Below are positions 45,069 through 55,500 of a stretch of 62,968 bases of DNA, one piece after another. Source of the stretch: Candidatus Hydrogenedentota bacterium. Lineage in GTDB: Bacteria; Hydrogenedentota; Hydrogenedentia; Hydrogenedentales; JAGMZX01. The notes beneath the pieces were generated by a model. The model had not been told where the DNA came from. It saw nothing but the letters and a program-made list of their open reading frames with translations, and did not search any database. The DNA lies in NCBI GenBank assembly GCA_029556545.1, contig JAKQEQ010000045.1, positions 1 to 62,968 of the forward strand. The letters are read 5' to 3'. The position numbers were made by a program, and so were the translations under genes. Position 1 is the stretch's first letter. Every line of letters begins with the position of its first letter.

Positions 45069-45609
45069 GGCCATCAACCTCGGCGTTCCCGTCGTCACCG
45101 GCGGGCTCCGGGCTTTCGAGTTCCTCGAGGCGCGCGATCAGGCGGCGCCTTCCGGCTTCCATTTCCGGATAACTGAAGCGCGGGTCGCGCACCTCGATCA
45201 GGCGGTTGCCGATGCGGTCCGCGTACAGGTAGAGGCGCGCTTCCCCCTCTTCTTCGTCGGATTCCTTGATCAGGCGGAAGACCTTCTGGCGGCGGAGCAA
45301 CTGTGCCGCAAGAAAGGCCTTTGCCTGGTCCACGCGATCTTCCTGCTCGACCGCCTCATAAAACAGGCGGCGCAGCGGCGAGAATACCTCTGGCGGCTCC
45401 TGGTCCGCAACCTTGGGATCATAAAAGCTCAATGTCCACAGGGAATACGCGCCGGAGGCGCGGTCCGCCGCCCAGCACGCGTCGCAGTAGTCCTCCCGTT
45501 CGAGACTGCCTTCCGTCGCGCGGACGAGCGAATGCACTTCCTCGTCATGCTCGAACGTCCGATCGCAAACGCAACATGTTCTGCCGGTCTTGCTGATCCT
45601 GATTTCCAT
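45043..45609 (-). CDS. Zinc-ribbon-like protein of unknown function
   Basis: 188 residues from ATG 45609. Cys pairs C12-x2-C15 (with an extra C13) and C42-x2-C45 in TCCVCDRTFEHDEEVHS and YCDACWAADR could bind one zinc. The middle, SLWTLSFYDPKV...SPLRRLFYEAVEQ, and the Lys/Arg/Glu-rich end are helical, with acidic residues at the C-terminus. No family name comes to mind. It is translationally linked to the SPOR gene, and an AsmA-like gene lies 47 bases upstream, which hints at an envelope-related or regulatory role. Confidence 0.75.
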   Translation of the reverse strand: MEIRISKTGRTCCVCDRTFEHDEEVHSLVRATEGSLEREDYCDACWAADRASGAYSLWTLSFYDPKVADQEPPEVFSPLRRLFYEAVEQEDRVDQAKAFLAAQLLRRQKVFRLIKESDEEEGEARLYLYADRIGNRLIEVRDPRFSYPEMEAGRRRLIARLEELESPEPAGDDGNAEVDGHGHDAATE

Positions 45610-45656
45610 GCGATGGCTACACTATCCCTGATTCGCGAACGCGCGAGATCGCCGGA

Positions 45657-48600
45657 TCATCGCCCGACGCCCACAATAGCGCCTCCGATTCTAAAGAGAT
45701 CGATGAGGACTTGTCTAGGCGTGTCGAGGACGCGAAACGCCTCGGTCCCGAGTTCCGCCGCGCCACTGACAACCGTCACTCCGAGCGGCGGCAGACCCAC
45801 GACCTCGCCACTGGGCTTGAACGTCGGGCCGGTAATGCGGAAGGTCAACGCGATGTCGTTCTGCGAGAGCCGGTGGCCCGCCACATTGAAGTAATCTGTG
45901 AAGACCGGCATACGGGCGGCGACGTCCGGACTCAGCACGACATTGATGAGGTAGTCCATGTCCGCGCCGAGGGCGATGTGGCCTTCGCCGGTGATGATGA
46001 TGCCTTTAGAGACCAGGCGCATATTGCTGGTGTGGACACGATCGCCGTCGAGCCGCACGTCGAAATCGAGTTCCGAGAAGCGCAGCGAAGGGGGGAGGGT
46101 GGTCAAGTCGCCGCCGAGAAATTCCTGAAATTGGGCAAAGAGAAAATCGGCGCTGAACTCGCCGTCGCGGAAGTTGAAGGATCCCGTGCCGGCGAGCGTG
46201 CCCGGGTCGTCGCGGTCGATCTGGTAGTCGATCTCTCCCGTAAGCCGGCCTTCGAGCACGCGCGGCAGATGGATGTGATCGATCAGCATCGAGGCGGGGA
46301 TGTCGCGCCATTGGGCGCGGGTGTGGGAGAGGTTCTCGGCTTTCTCAAGCCTGTAGCTTCCCTTGAGGTCGCCACTGCCCACCTGCGCGCTGAACGCCTG
46401 GATATCCGTGTGGTCGTCGTCGAATGCGCCTGTGGCCGTAAACTGAGTGCCCTTCCAGGGTGGGGCCGCGAGGCGGTCCACCGCGACGTCGAAGGTCCAC
46501 GACCGCGGTTGCTCGGGATACTTCTCGAGCAGTACCGGGTCCGTGCGCAGCGGCAACAGCCACGGCTCGTCGAAGGGCGGCATGCGCCCGTCTCCGACGG
46601 TCACGCGCAATACGGCGGTCCGGTCTTCCTTTTGCTCGTTATGCAGTGTGACGCGCACAGAGGCGTCCCTCGCGACGACCGGCTTCTCGCTGCCTTGAGG
46701 CAGGAAGGCGATCTCGTCGAAACGGCCGCCAACGTCGATCACCGCCGCGTCGGGCTGGTCACCGGCGCGCTTCCACTCGAAGAAGCCGTCCATGCCGCTG
46801 CCGCCGCTTATCGTGTAGGGGATACGTATGCACTGGCCTACCTCGACCACGTCCAGGCGGTCCGCTTTCGCGCGCGACGCCATAAGCCGATAGCGCCCAT
46901 TGTGGTAGGCCATTTCTATCGTGGCGTTGCCCGTCGAGGTGCCGACGGCGAACGCACCGGACATGCGGATGCGCTTGCGCGGCACGATGTCCACGTTAAC
47001 GCCGTGGAGGGTCGCGCCGACGCCCGCCCGTTTGTAGAACCACCAGTCGTGCTCGATGGCGGCCTGGGTCGCGTCGACGGCGAGATCGAGGACGTAGTGG
47101 TCGGGCTCGAATGTTCCCGTACACCGGGCCGACGCGGACCCCGCGATTTCCGTTTCTTTGATGCCCTTGCCGAGGAGGGTTCGCTCGATGTTCGCGAGCG
47201 TGCCCTGCGCCTCGAAGGATCCGCGCCGTTCCTCGATGACGTAGCGGACGCGCCCCACGAAGGGGTTGCCGGTAAGCTGGAGATTGATCGGGTCGACGGT
47301 GAGCACGCCGTCGCCGATCTTGAGTTGCCCCGTGATGTTCTGGGCGCGAATACCGGCCTTCTCGTGGGCGATTGTGCCGCCGGTGACGGAAGCGCTGCCC
47401 CCGGTCACGCCCGCGGTCGAGGACCACGCCACCGTGGCTCCGCCAAGCGACAACGTGGCTGTGGGGAGTGTGTCTTTGTCGGGTTGGAAAGTAAACGTGC
47501 CCGCGCCGAGCCGTGCTTCCGCCGTGACGGCCAGGTCCGAGGCCGCGCCGACGGCGTGGACGCGCACCCCGCCCGCTTCGTCGAGGGCGAACGCGAGGGC
47601 GCCGAGCCCTTCCAGTTGGAGCGGCAGAGCGCTCGACAACGCCTCGGCGAGCGGCAGGTCCTCGACGCTCAGGGCAAGATCGACGTGGGGCGGTCCCGCC
47701 GCGAACGAAATACGGCCGTCGAGACGTCCCGTGAGTTCCATCGTATGCAAGAGGGCGGTATCGAGGGTGAGTTCCCGGGTTTCGATATCGTAATTGGCCA
47801 ACGCCGTGAGCGATCCGGAGAGTGGGGGAAGGAAGGACGGTTGATTCTGGATCGCGACATCTTCGAATCGGGTCTGAACATGGAGCATTACGGTGCGATT
47901 GGGATAGCCGTCGATGCGAAGTTTGGCCTGAGCGCCGCCGGATCGCAGAATCCTTGACGCCTCCGGAAACAGCGCGCCGATCGCGGCCCGGGTGAGGCCG
48001 TCGCATTCCGCGCGGACGTTGAAGTCCTGCGGACCGCCGTAAAGGACGTCGGCGTGGAACGCAGGCGGCGCGTCCGCCGCCGCGTGGGCAACCGTTCCAC
48101 TGATCTTGCCCGCAATGTCCGTGGCGTCGCTGAGTCGGGAAACGTCGAAGGCGATTTCGTCGAGGACGACGTCGGGGCCGTCCCATAACCCCTTGAACTC
48201 GATGCGGCATTGTTCGCCCAACACGCGGAAGGCCGCGCCGGACGCGCCCGCGGCGAGTTCCAAGCCCGTGGCAGCGGCGTGTTGCGACGGTGTCCGACGC
48301 GACTTGCTTACGGTGACGCGGGCGTCATTGACCTCGATGCGCTGCATGCTTAGGGCGCCGGAGATCAGGTCCGTGAGGTTGATCACGATGCGGCAGGACG
48401 GGACCCGGATGTGGGCGTCGACGCCGGACGGCAAGGCGACCCAAGCCTCGACGTCCTGAACCCGCAAGGCGCTGAGGCCGTCGATCGAGACGCCGCCGGT
48501 CCGGAAGCGCGCGCCCACGCGTTCGGCGATCCGATCTTCCACCAAGGTGCGGACCGTCTCCAACTCGTGCTTGGCGAAGAGAATCCCCCCCGTCGTCGCC

Positions 48601-48689
48601 GCCGCCGCAAGCAGCAACGCCAACAACCCCAGCCGCGCCCATACCGCGCGACGCGCCTCGCGCCGCGTCCGGCGTCGCCGGGTCTGCAT
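45657..48689 (-). CDS. AsmA/TamB-like large periplasmic protein
   Basis: 1010 residues from ATG 48689. A short Arg-rich head and one N-terminal membrane helix (residues 16-38) are followed by a long beta-rich periplasmic region. Repeated strands such as VSIDGLSALRVQDVEAWV, LTGRLDGRISFAAGPPHVDLALSVEDLPL, AGTGSFNFRDGEFSADFLFAQFQEFLGG and HTSNMRLVSKGIIITGEGHI are typical of AsmA-family C-terminal repeats. The end, RITGPTFKPSGEVVGLPPLG, also fits. Such proteins are thought to bridge the membranes and carry phospholipid. No partner gene is evident. There is no strong ribosome site. Confidence 0.82.
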   Translation of the reverse strand: MQTRRRRTRREARRAVWARLGLLALLLAAAATTGGILFAKHELETVRTLVEDRIAERVGARFRTGGVSIDGLSALRVQDVEAWVALPSGVDAHIRVPSCRIVINLTDLISGALSMQRIEVNDARVTVSKSRRTPSQHAAATGLELAAGASGAAFRVLGEQCRIEFKGLWDGPDVVLDEIAFDVSRLSDATDIAGKISGTVAHAAADAPPAFHADVLYGGPQDFNVRAECDGLTRAAIGALFPEASRILRSGGAQAKLRIDGYPNRTVMLHVQTRFEDVAIQNQPSFLPPLSGSLTALANYDIETRELTLDTALLHTMELTGRLDGRISFAAGPPHVDLALSVEDLPLAEALSSALPLQLEGLGALAFALDEAGGVRVHAVGAASDLAVTAEARLGAGTFTFQPDKDTLPTATLSLGGATVAWSSTAGVTGGSASVTGGTIAHEKAGIRAQNITGQLKIGDGVLTVDPINLQLTGNPFVGRVRYVIEERRGSFEAQGTLANIERTLLGKGIKETEIAGSASARCTGTFEPDHYVLDLAVDATQAAIEHDWWFYKRAGVGATLHGVNVDIVPRKRIRMSGAFAVGTSTGNATIEMAYHNGRYRLMASRAKADRLDVVEVGQCIRIPYTISGGSGMDGFFEWKRAGDQPDAAVIDVGGRFDEIAFLPQGSEKPVVARDASVRVTLHNEQKEDRTAVLRVTVGDGRMPPFDEPWLLPLRTDPVLLEKYPEQPRSWTFDVAVDRLAAPPWKGTQFTATGAFDDDHTDIQAFSAQVGSGDLKGSYRLEKAENLSHTRAQWRDIPASMLIDHIHLPRVLEGRLTGEIDYQIDRDDPGTLAGTGSFNFRDGEFSADFLFAQFQEFLGGDLTTLPPSLRFSELDFDVRLDGDRVHTSNMRLVSKGIIITGEGHIALGADMDYLINVVLSPDVAARMPVFTDYFNVAGHRLSQNDIALTFRITGPTFKPSGEVVGLPPLGVTVVSGAAELGTEAFRVLDTPRQVLIDLFRIGGAIVGVGR

Positions 48690-48756
48690 AGCGCCGTCGC
48701 CGGGGCGCGCGACTTCGCGGGATGGCAGCCGGCCGGGATCGCCGGTCGGCTCTGGA

Positions 48757-49827
<1,071 letters not shown>

Positions 49828-49945
49828 GCCTGCGTCTCCTTCCGGTTTCCGCCTTGTTTCACGCGGTCCGCGTTGTGGCCGATCCCCTCCGCCGCACGAT
49901 TCCCGCCCTCGAAAAAACCACTGAACAAAAATTCACCATATGGGT

Positions 49946-49974
49946 ATCTTGCCACAACCCCGCCGCGCTGTCAA
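49946..49974 (-). promoter_or_regulatory. Candidate recA promoter
   Basis: On the minus strand a perfect TTGACA (49974-49969) is followed after 17 bases by CAAGAT (49951-49946, three of six -10 matches). Transcription would begin about 110 bases before the recA ATG. The -10 is weak, so this is tentative. Confidence 0.4.
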
Positions 49975-49992
49975 CCCGACGCTTCGGCGCGC

Positions 49993-50046
49993 GTTCCCAA
50001 GTACAACTTGGGAACGAGGAAACGGGGGGTAACTTGGGAACGAGGA
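49993..50046. repeat. Palindrome GTTCCCAAGT-ACA-ACTTGGGAAC plus a direct repeat of its right arm
   Basis: The 10-bp arms (49993-50002 and 50006-50015) are perfect. AACTTGGGAACGAGGA is repeated at 50005-50020 and 50031-50046. The motif resembles the common GTTCCCA...TGGGAAC REP-like elements and lies between pbpC and the recA promoter. Confidence 0.85.
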
Positions 50047-50068
50047 GACGGAGCGCGGCGGCGCGGGC

Positions 50069-52414
50069 CTATGCGCCCTGCTTGAGTTCAAGGAAGGGTC
50101 TTGGCGAGACGACCTCGAAGCGGGCCTCGTCCGATTCGCCGCGGCCGTTCATGCAGGCGATGACGTGGTCGCCGAGTGGGAGCTTGAGGTTGAGGGGCGC
50201 GTCGTGGGCCGAAACGCCGACGTAGCGGCCATCGAGGTACCAGTGCAGGGGCTCGTCGGCGTCGGTGGACGCCTTGAGCCGGATGAGGTCGCCCTTGGTC
50301 TCGCCGGTGAGGATGTATTTGCCGCCGTTGGTGGGGGACAGCACGCGGAGGTTGCGCCGTGTGCTTGCCTGGGTCCCGACGGCGGCGCGCGGGGCTGCGG
50401 GCGTCTTTACGCGGGCGAGGTCCCAGCCGATGGCGGTGGCGGGCCAATGTGCGATCACGGCTTGGCCGCCCGCGCGCGCGCGGTGGACGTCGCAGCGGCG
50501 GTGCAGGTATTGCTTGCGCGCGACGAGCGTCTCGTTCGTCTTGGGGCAATGCTCGCTCGCGGGCAGGCCGGACGCGGCACACACGGCCACGCGGCGCACC
50601 GCATCGTCCATCGCCGGCCAGGCGGGCGCGTTCACCGGAGGCAGCGACCGGAACACGCGCGCGGCAATCGGAAGCGCCGCCCGCGCGCCGATCAACCGCC
50701 GCGAGGACTTGCCCGTGTTGTTGCCGACCCAGACGCCGACGACGTAGTGGCGGTTGTAGGCGAATGCCCAGGCGTCGTGGTAGCCGGTCGAGGTGCCGGT
50801 CTTCCAGCACACGCGGGGCTGGACGCCCCGGGCGCGGGTTAAATGCTCGCGCGGTTCCAGGGGCAACGGTTGTTCCAGCATGGCGTAGAGCGTCAGCGCC
50901 GCGCCGCGGGACAACACCGGCGCAGGGCCCGGGCGCGGTGTGTCGGCGCGATACGCGAGCGGGCGGTAATCGCCGAGGCTCGCGAGCATGGTGTACGCGC
51001 CGGCGAGTTCTTCGAGGCGGACCTCGCAATTTCCCAGCGTCAGGCCGAGTCCGTACTGTTCGGGGGCCATCGTGAGCGTGGTCAGGCCCAACGCGCGCAA
51101 GAACTCCTGAAACGCCGCCGCGCCGATCCGGTGCTGCACGGTCAATGCCGGCACGTTCAGCGACAATTTCAGGGCCTCAGTCGCGCTGATCAGGCCGCGA
51201 TACTCGCCGTCGAAGTTGCCGGGGTTGTACGCCCCGAAGTCCATCGTGTCGTCGAGCAACATCTCGGAGGGATAGAGGACGTCGCGGTCGATGGCCAGCG
51301 CGTACAGGAACGGCTTGAGCGCGGACCCGGGCGACCGCGCGGCGCGGCACAGGTCCACTTGGCCGCCGCCGGGCGTGCGGAAGAAGTCCGCCGATCCGAC
51401 GCGCGCCAGCAGCGTGGCCGACGCCGCGTCCACGACCACCGCCGCCGCGTTGGTCACGTCGCCCTCGAAGCGGTTCAGGGCGCGCTGGAGCATCCCTTCG
51501 AGTCGTTGCTGCACCGCGGCGTCGAGGGTGGTGCGCACGTGGCCCTCGGCGCTGATCGCGTCGCGCAAGCGCATCGCGAGGTGCGGCGCGAGTTGCGGGA
51601 ATTCGCGCCGGCGCGCCGCCACCGGCTCCGCAACGGCCCGGTCGTGCTGTTCGCGCGTGATGTAGCCTTCGGCCAACATGCGGCCGAGCACGTAGTCGCG
51701 CCGGGCGCACGCACGGTCCGGGTGCGCCAGCGGCATGTACGCGCCGGGCGCCTTGGGAAGCCCCGCCAGCAGCGCCGCCTCCGCGATCGTCAATTCCGAC
51801 GCGGGCGCGCCGAAATAGCGCCGTGCGGCGGCCTCCGCGCCGACGAGGTTCATTCCATAGGGCGCGTTATTGAGGTAACTGCGCAGGATCGCCTGTTTGT
51901 CGGCGCGGCGTTCGAGCCGCAGCGCATTCCACGCCTGCCGCGCCTTGCCCGCGATCGATCGCGAGTCGCCCTGCGTCAATTTCACGACCTGCATCGTAAT
52001 CGTGGACGCCCCCGAGACGACGCGCCGCCCCAGCAGGTTCTGCCACGCGGCGCGCGCAATGGCTAGCGGGTCCACGCCGCGGTGCGCATAGAACCGCTGG
52101 TCCTCCGCCGCCAGCGTGGCCTGGATCAGCCACGGGCTGAAGGCGTCGAGGTCACGCTCGAAACACCATTGCTCGTCCGCGTTGAGGAACGCGTAGAGCA
52201 GGCGCCCGTCGCGGTCCGTCATCTCGCCCGATGGCCGCGCAGCCAGGTAGGGCGCGGCGTCGAAAGGCTGCCGCAACAGCCACGCCCCCGCCGCAAGGCC
52301 CGCGAGGACGATCAGCGCCATCATCACCACCAGCCCCAAGACGCACTTCAACAAGCGCCCGCGCCGCGAGACGCCCGAGAGGGGACCGTTCGGCTCTGGT
52401 GGACACGCCGCCAT
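50069..52414 (-). CDS. pbpC: Penicillin-binding protein 1C
   Basis: 781 residues; ATG 52414, AGGAG nine bases upstream. One membrane helix (about 22-48) is followed by a GT51 transglycosylase domain (LAAEDQRFYAHRGVD with Glu104; GASTITMQ; YLNNAPYG). The transpeptidase domain has S364-x2-K (SALK), S418-L-N and K538-TGTS. The C-terminal beta domain is BiPBP_C-like (LSPTNGGKYIL, HWYLDGRYVG). It polymerises and may cross-link peptidoglycan in the periplasm. It directly follows the alpha-2-macroglobulin gene, the standard bacterial pair. Confidence 0.96.
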   Translation of the reverse strand: MAACPPEPNGPLSGVSRRGRLLKCVLGLVVMMALIVLAGLAAGAWLLRQPFDAAPYLAARPSGEMTDRDGRLLYAFLNADEQWCFERDLDAFSPWLIQATLAAEDQRFYAHRGVDPLAIARAAWQNLLGRRVVSGASTITMQVVKLTQGDSRSIAGKARQAWNALRLERRADKQAILRSYLNNAPYGMNLVGAEAAARRYFGAPASELTIAEAALLAGLPKAPGAYMPLAHPDRACARRDYVLGRMLAEGYITREQHDRAVAEPVAARRREFPQLAPHLAMRLRDAISAEGHVRTTLDAAVQQRLEGMLQRALNRFEGDVTNAAAVVVDAASATLLARVGSADFFRTPGGGQVDLCRAARSPGSALKPFLYALAIDRDVLYPSEMLLDDTMDFGAYNPGNFDGEYRGLISATEALKLSLNVPALTVQHRIGAAAFQEFLRALGLTTLTMAPEQYGLGLTLGNCEVRLEELAGAYTMLASLGDYRPLAYRADTPRPGPAPVLSRGAALTLYAMLEQPLPLEPREHLTRARGVQPRVCWKTGTSTGYHDAWAFAYNRHYVVGVWVGNNTGKSSRRLIGARAALPIAARVFRSLPPVNAPAWPAMDDAVRRVAVCAASGLPASEHCPKTNETLVARKQYLHRRCDVHRARAGGQAVIAHWPATAIGWDLARVKTPAAPRAAVGTQASTRRNLRVLSPTNGGKYILTGETKGDLIRLKASTDADEPLHWYLDGRYVGVSAHDAPLNLKLPLGDHVIACMNGRGESDEARFEVVSPRPFLELKQGA

Positions 52415-52431
52415 CAGCGCTAGCTCCTATT

Positions 52432-52509
52432 GTCCATATTGTCCATATCGTCCATTCGTTTGTTGTGGCCGGTCTCCCGACCGCGTCACGGTTCCGACCG
52501 AAGGTCTCC
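52432..52509. repeat. 9-bp array (GTCCATATC) joined to a GGCCGGTCTCCCGACC repeat
   Basis: Three nonamer units (52432-52458) are followed by a GTGGCCGGTCTCCCGACC block and GTTCCGACCGAAGGTCTCC (52465-52509). The second block is repeated inside the next gene at 58175-58270. The element fills the gap between pbpC and the alpha-2-macroglobulin gene. Confidence 0.9.
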
Positions 52510-52527
52510 ACCGTCTATTTGCGTGCG

Positions 52528-55500
52528 CTACCTGATCTCGACGGTCTCGGGCACGCCCGCGCCGCGCACCGCCGCGTCGTACATGCACTCGACCCGCGCG
52601 CCGGGCCGCTGGAACGCGCCCGGCGTCACCGCGCGCACCACGTAATAGACGTGATGTTCGCCCTTTTCGAGCGCGTTGAACGCGGCGATAAATCGGTCGT
52701 CGCGCACCTCGAGATGGGTCGGCGTTACGGCCTCAGGCATCTTGATGCCCGCGAGCAGGTCGGGGTCGAGGCGCGGATTCTCGATCTCGAATCCCGCTGG
52801 CAGGCCATCGTCAACGATGACGTTCTTCGAGTCGTCCCGGACCTTGATCCCGATGTCTACCACGTAACTCTCGCCGTGGGCGAAGCCGCCCTCCACCGCG
52901 TCGCCGGTACGCACCGATCGCATCGTGCGCGTCACGGTGAAGCCCTCGCGAACCTCGCGAATATCCGCCTGGGTCGGTGTGCCTCCCACGGTGAAGCTCA
53001 CGAAGATGGGACCCTTGCCGGTATTGGTCACGGTGTACGCGCCGCCGGGACCCGCGTGCTCGCCACGATAGGCCTCCCCGACGCCGATCTTCGTCGCGCC
53101 CTCCGGCCCGGTGACGGTCGCCGCCGCCTTGCCCGTCTGCTGTTCGATCCGCTGGAAGTACATGGCCAAAGCCGTGACAATGAACGCGGTCTCCTGAGTC
53201 GAGCCGTAGCGCTGGGTCTCGATGTAGCGCGTAAGCCGGTTCACCAACTCGAAGCACGCCGGGTCGTCGCCGCCCATCTGCATCAACGCCAGCAGCTTGA
53301 TCGCCGTGTTGCGAATGTCCGAGTTCAACGTCCCGTCCTGCTCGGTGACCTGGTACGGCTCGGACGGCGCGGAACTCAGGTACAGCCTTACCCGGTCCGT
53401 ATCCTGCGTGTTGAGGGCCAGCGCCGCGGCCAGGAGATAGCGCGCCGATGTCGGCAGCACCAGCGCATCGAAGCGCTCGATGCCGCGGATCGCGTCGATA
53501 TCGCCGTCGATCGCCAGCACGTAGTGCGCATATGCGCGCTGGTGCAAGGCCGATTCCGTCGAGCAGTAGCGGTACATGTCCGAGTTGGCGTCCCAGTTGT
53601 TTCCGACGCCCCGCACGTATTCCTGCAGCGCCTTGAAGGCGTCGTCAGGTACGCGCAATTCGCCGTCCCGTTTCGCCAGCGTCAGGAAGTGACAGGCGTA
53701 AACTGACCCGTAAGGGTAGGAAGTACTCGCTCCGGGCCACCCGCCCAGTCCGCCGTCGCCGGTCTGCATCGAGAACAGCCGGTCCACGCCCGCCTGCAGA
53801 TAGGCGTCCACGGCCCAGTCCTTGTCGAACGCGGTCCCGATCAGCGCCTTGTTCCGCCGCAGCAGGTACATGGGCAGGCATCGCGACGTGGTCTGCTCGA
53901 CGCAGCCGTAGGGATAGCCCACCACGTGCTTGAGCGCGTCGCGCAGCCGTAGCATCGGGTCGGCGCTCACGGAGATATCGAGCGTCGTGTTCACCGCCTC
54001 GATGTAGTGCGAGTTCTTGAACGTGCGGCTCTCGCCCGGCCCAATCACCGCGAGTTCGTGCGTCGTCTCGTACATTGCCGGCGGCCGCACCGGAATCGGC
54101 GCTTCCTCCGTCAGCGTCTCGACCACCGCGCCCGCGGCGTCCAACACCTCGACCCGCCAATGGATGGTCCCCTGGCCCATGCCCATGCCCGCTGCAAAGT
54201 CGCCGATGGCCGCCGCCTCGCGCGACGGCTCGACGGCGATTTCCTTCGCGCCGTCGCCGCCCGCCAGCGCGCCCTCGGCCCGCCAGCTTACCCGCGCCGT
54301 GCAGGGCGCGTCCGTCGTGTTGAACACGACCGCCCGGCACTGGAACCGGTCGCCCGGCATCGCGAAGCGCGGCATGCTCGTGCGCAGCATGTAGGGCCGC
54401 CGCACGTAAATGTTCCCGCTTCCGGCCCCGACCGCGTCCCGCGTGCACGCCACGGCCACCAGACGCAATTGTCCCGAATACTCCGGCACGGAGAACGTTA
54501 CGCGACCCTGGCCGTTCTCATCCGTGCGGACCACGCCCGACCATAGCGCCACCGGCTTGATCCAGTTGTCGCCCACGAATGGCGCGTCCTTGCCGAAGCG
54601 CCGCGCGATCGCGTCGCCGCCGATCGGCGTCTTCCCGAAGTCGTAGGCCACTTTATCGTAGTAGTGGGCGCGGTTGAACTCAGGCCGCCGCGACCGCAGC
54701 AGCCACGCATACGGGTCGGGCGTCGTGTAATCGGTGAGCGCGTGGATGCCCTCGTCCACCGCCGCGACCGTGACCTCCGCCGCCACGGGCGCGCCCGTGT
54801 GGTCGCGCGTCTCGAGGGCCACGCTCCAGTCCGCGGCGGGCCGCGTTTCTTCCGGCAGGTCCGGAAACGCGACGGCGAGCGACCGGCGCGGGTTCCGCAC
54901 CCCCACGTTCGTCATGGCGAAACTGGCGTACGGATAGACATGCGCCGAGTCCTCGGACGCCTTATGCACCACCGTCGCCTCGACCCACACGTTCGGCACT
55001 TCCGCGTCGCTCACCGCGAAACGGACCACGCCCACGCCGTCCACAAGCCGCACGGACTGCGCCCGGCTCAAGTGCTCGCCCTGCACCACCACGTACCCGA
55101 TGCCGTCGAAGGGCGATTCCAGCCGCGCCTCGACCTCCTGGCCGACGGCGTACTCCTTCTGATTCAGGGTCAGCTTCAGCAGGCTGGGCCGGGCCTGGTC
55201 CGCCAGTTCGACCCGCCCGCCCCAGTGGCCGTAGAACTGTTGATCGCTGTATTGCTTTGTCGTGTCCGAGACCACCTTGACCCGGTAATACCCCCAACGC
55301 GGAATCGGGAAGACCGTCGATCCCCGGCCCTCGGACAACGCCACCTCCCGGCGCTCGAGTTCCTGAAACGCCTTTGTCCACTGCCAATCGTTGTACCCGT
55401 GATACTCGCGGACGTAGTAGCTCCATTCCTCCCGTTCGAGGATCACCTGCACGCTCTCCAGCGGCGCGGGCGACTCGTCCGGCTGAATCGCCGCGACAAA

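Noticed and set aside
49828-50068. LexA/SOS box upstream of recA
   Set aside because: I found neither CTGT-N8-ACAG nor GAAC-N4-GTTC in the leader; lineage-specific boxes cannot be judged by eye.
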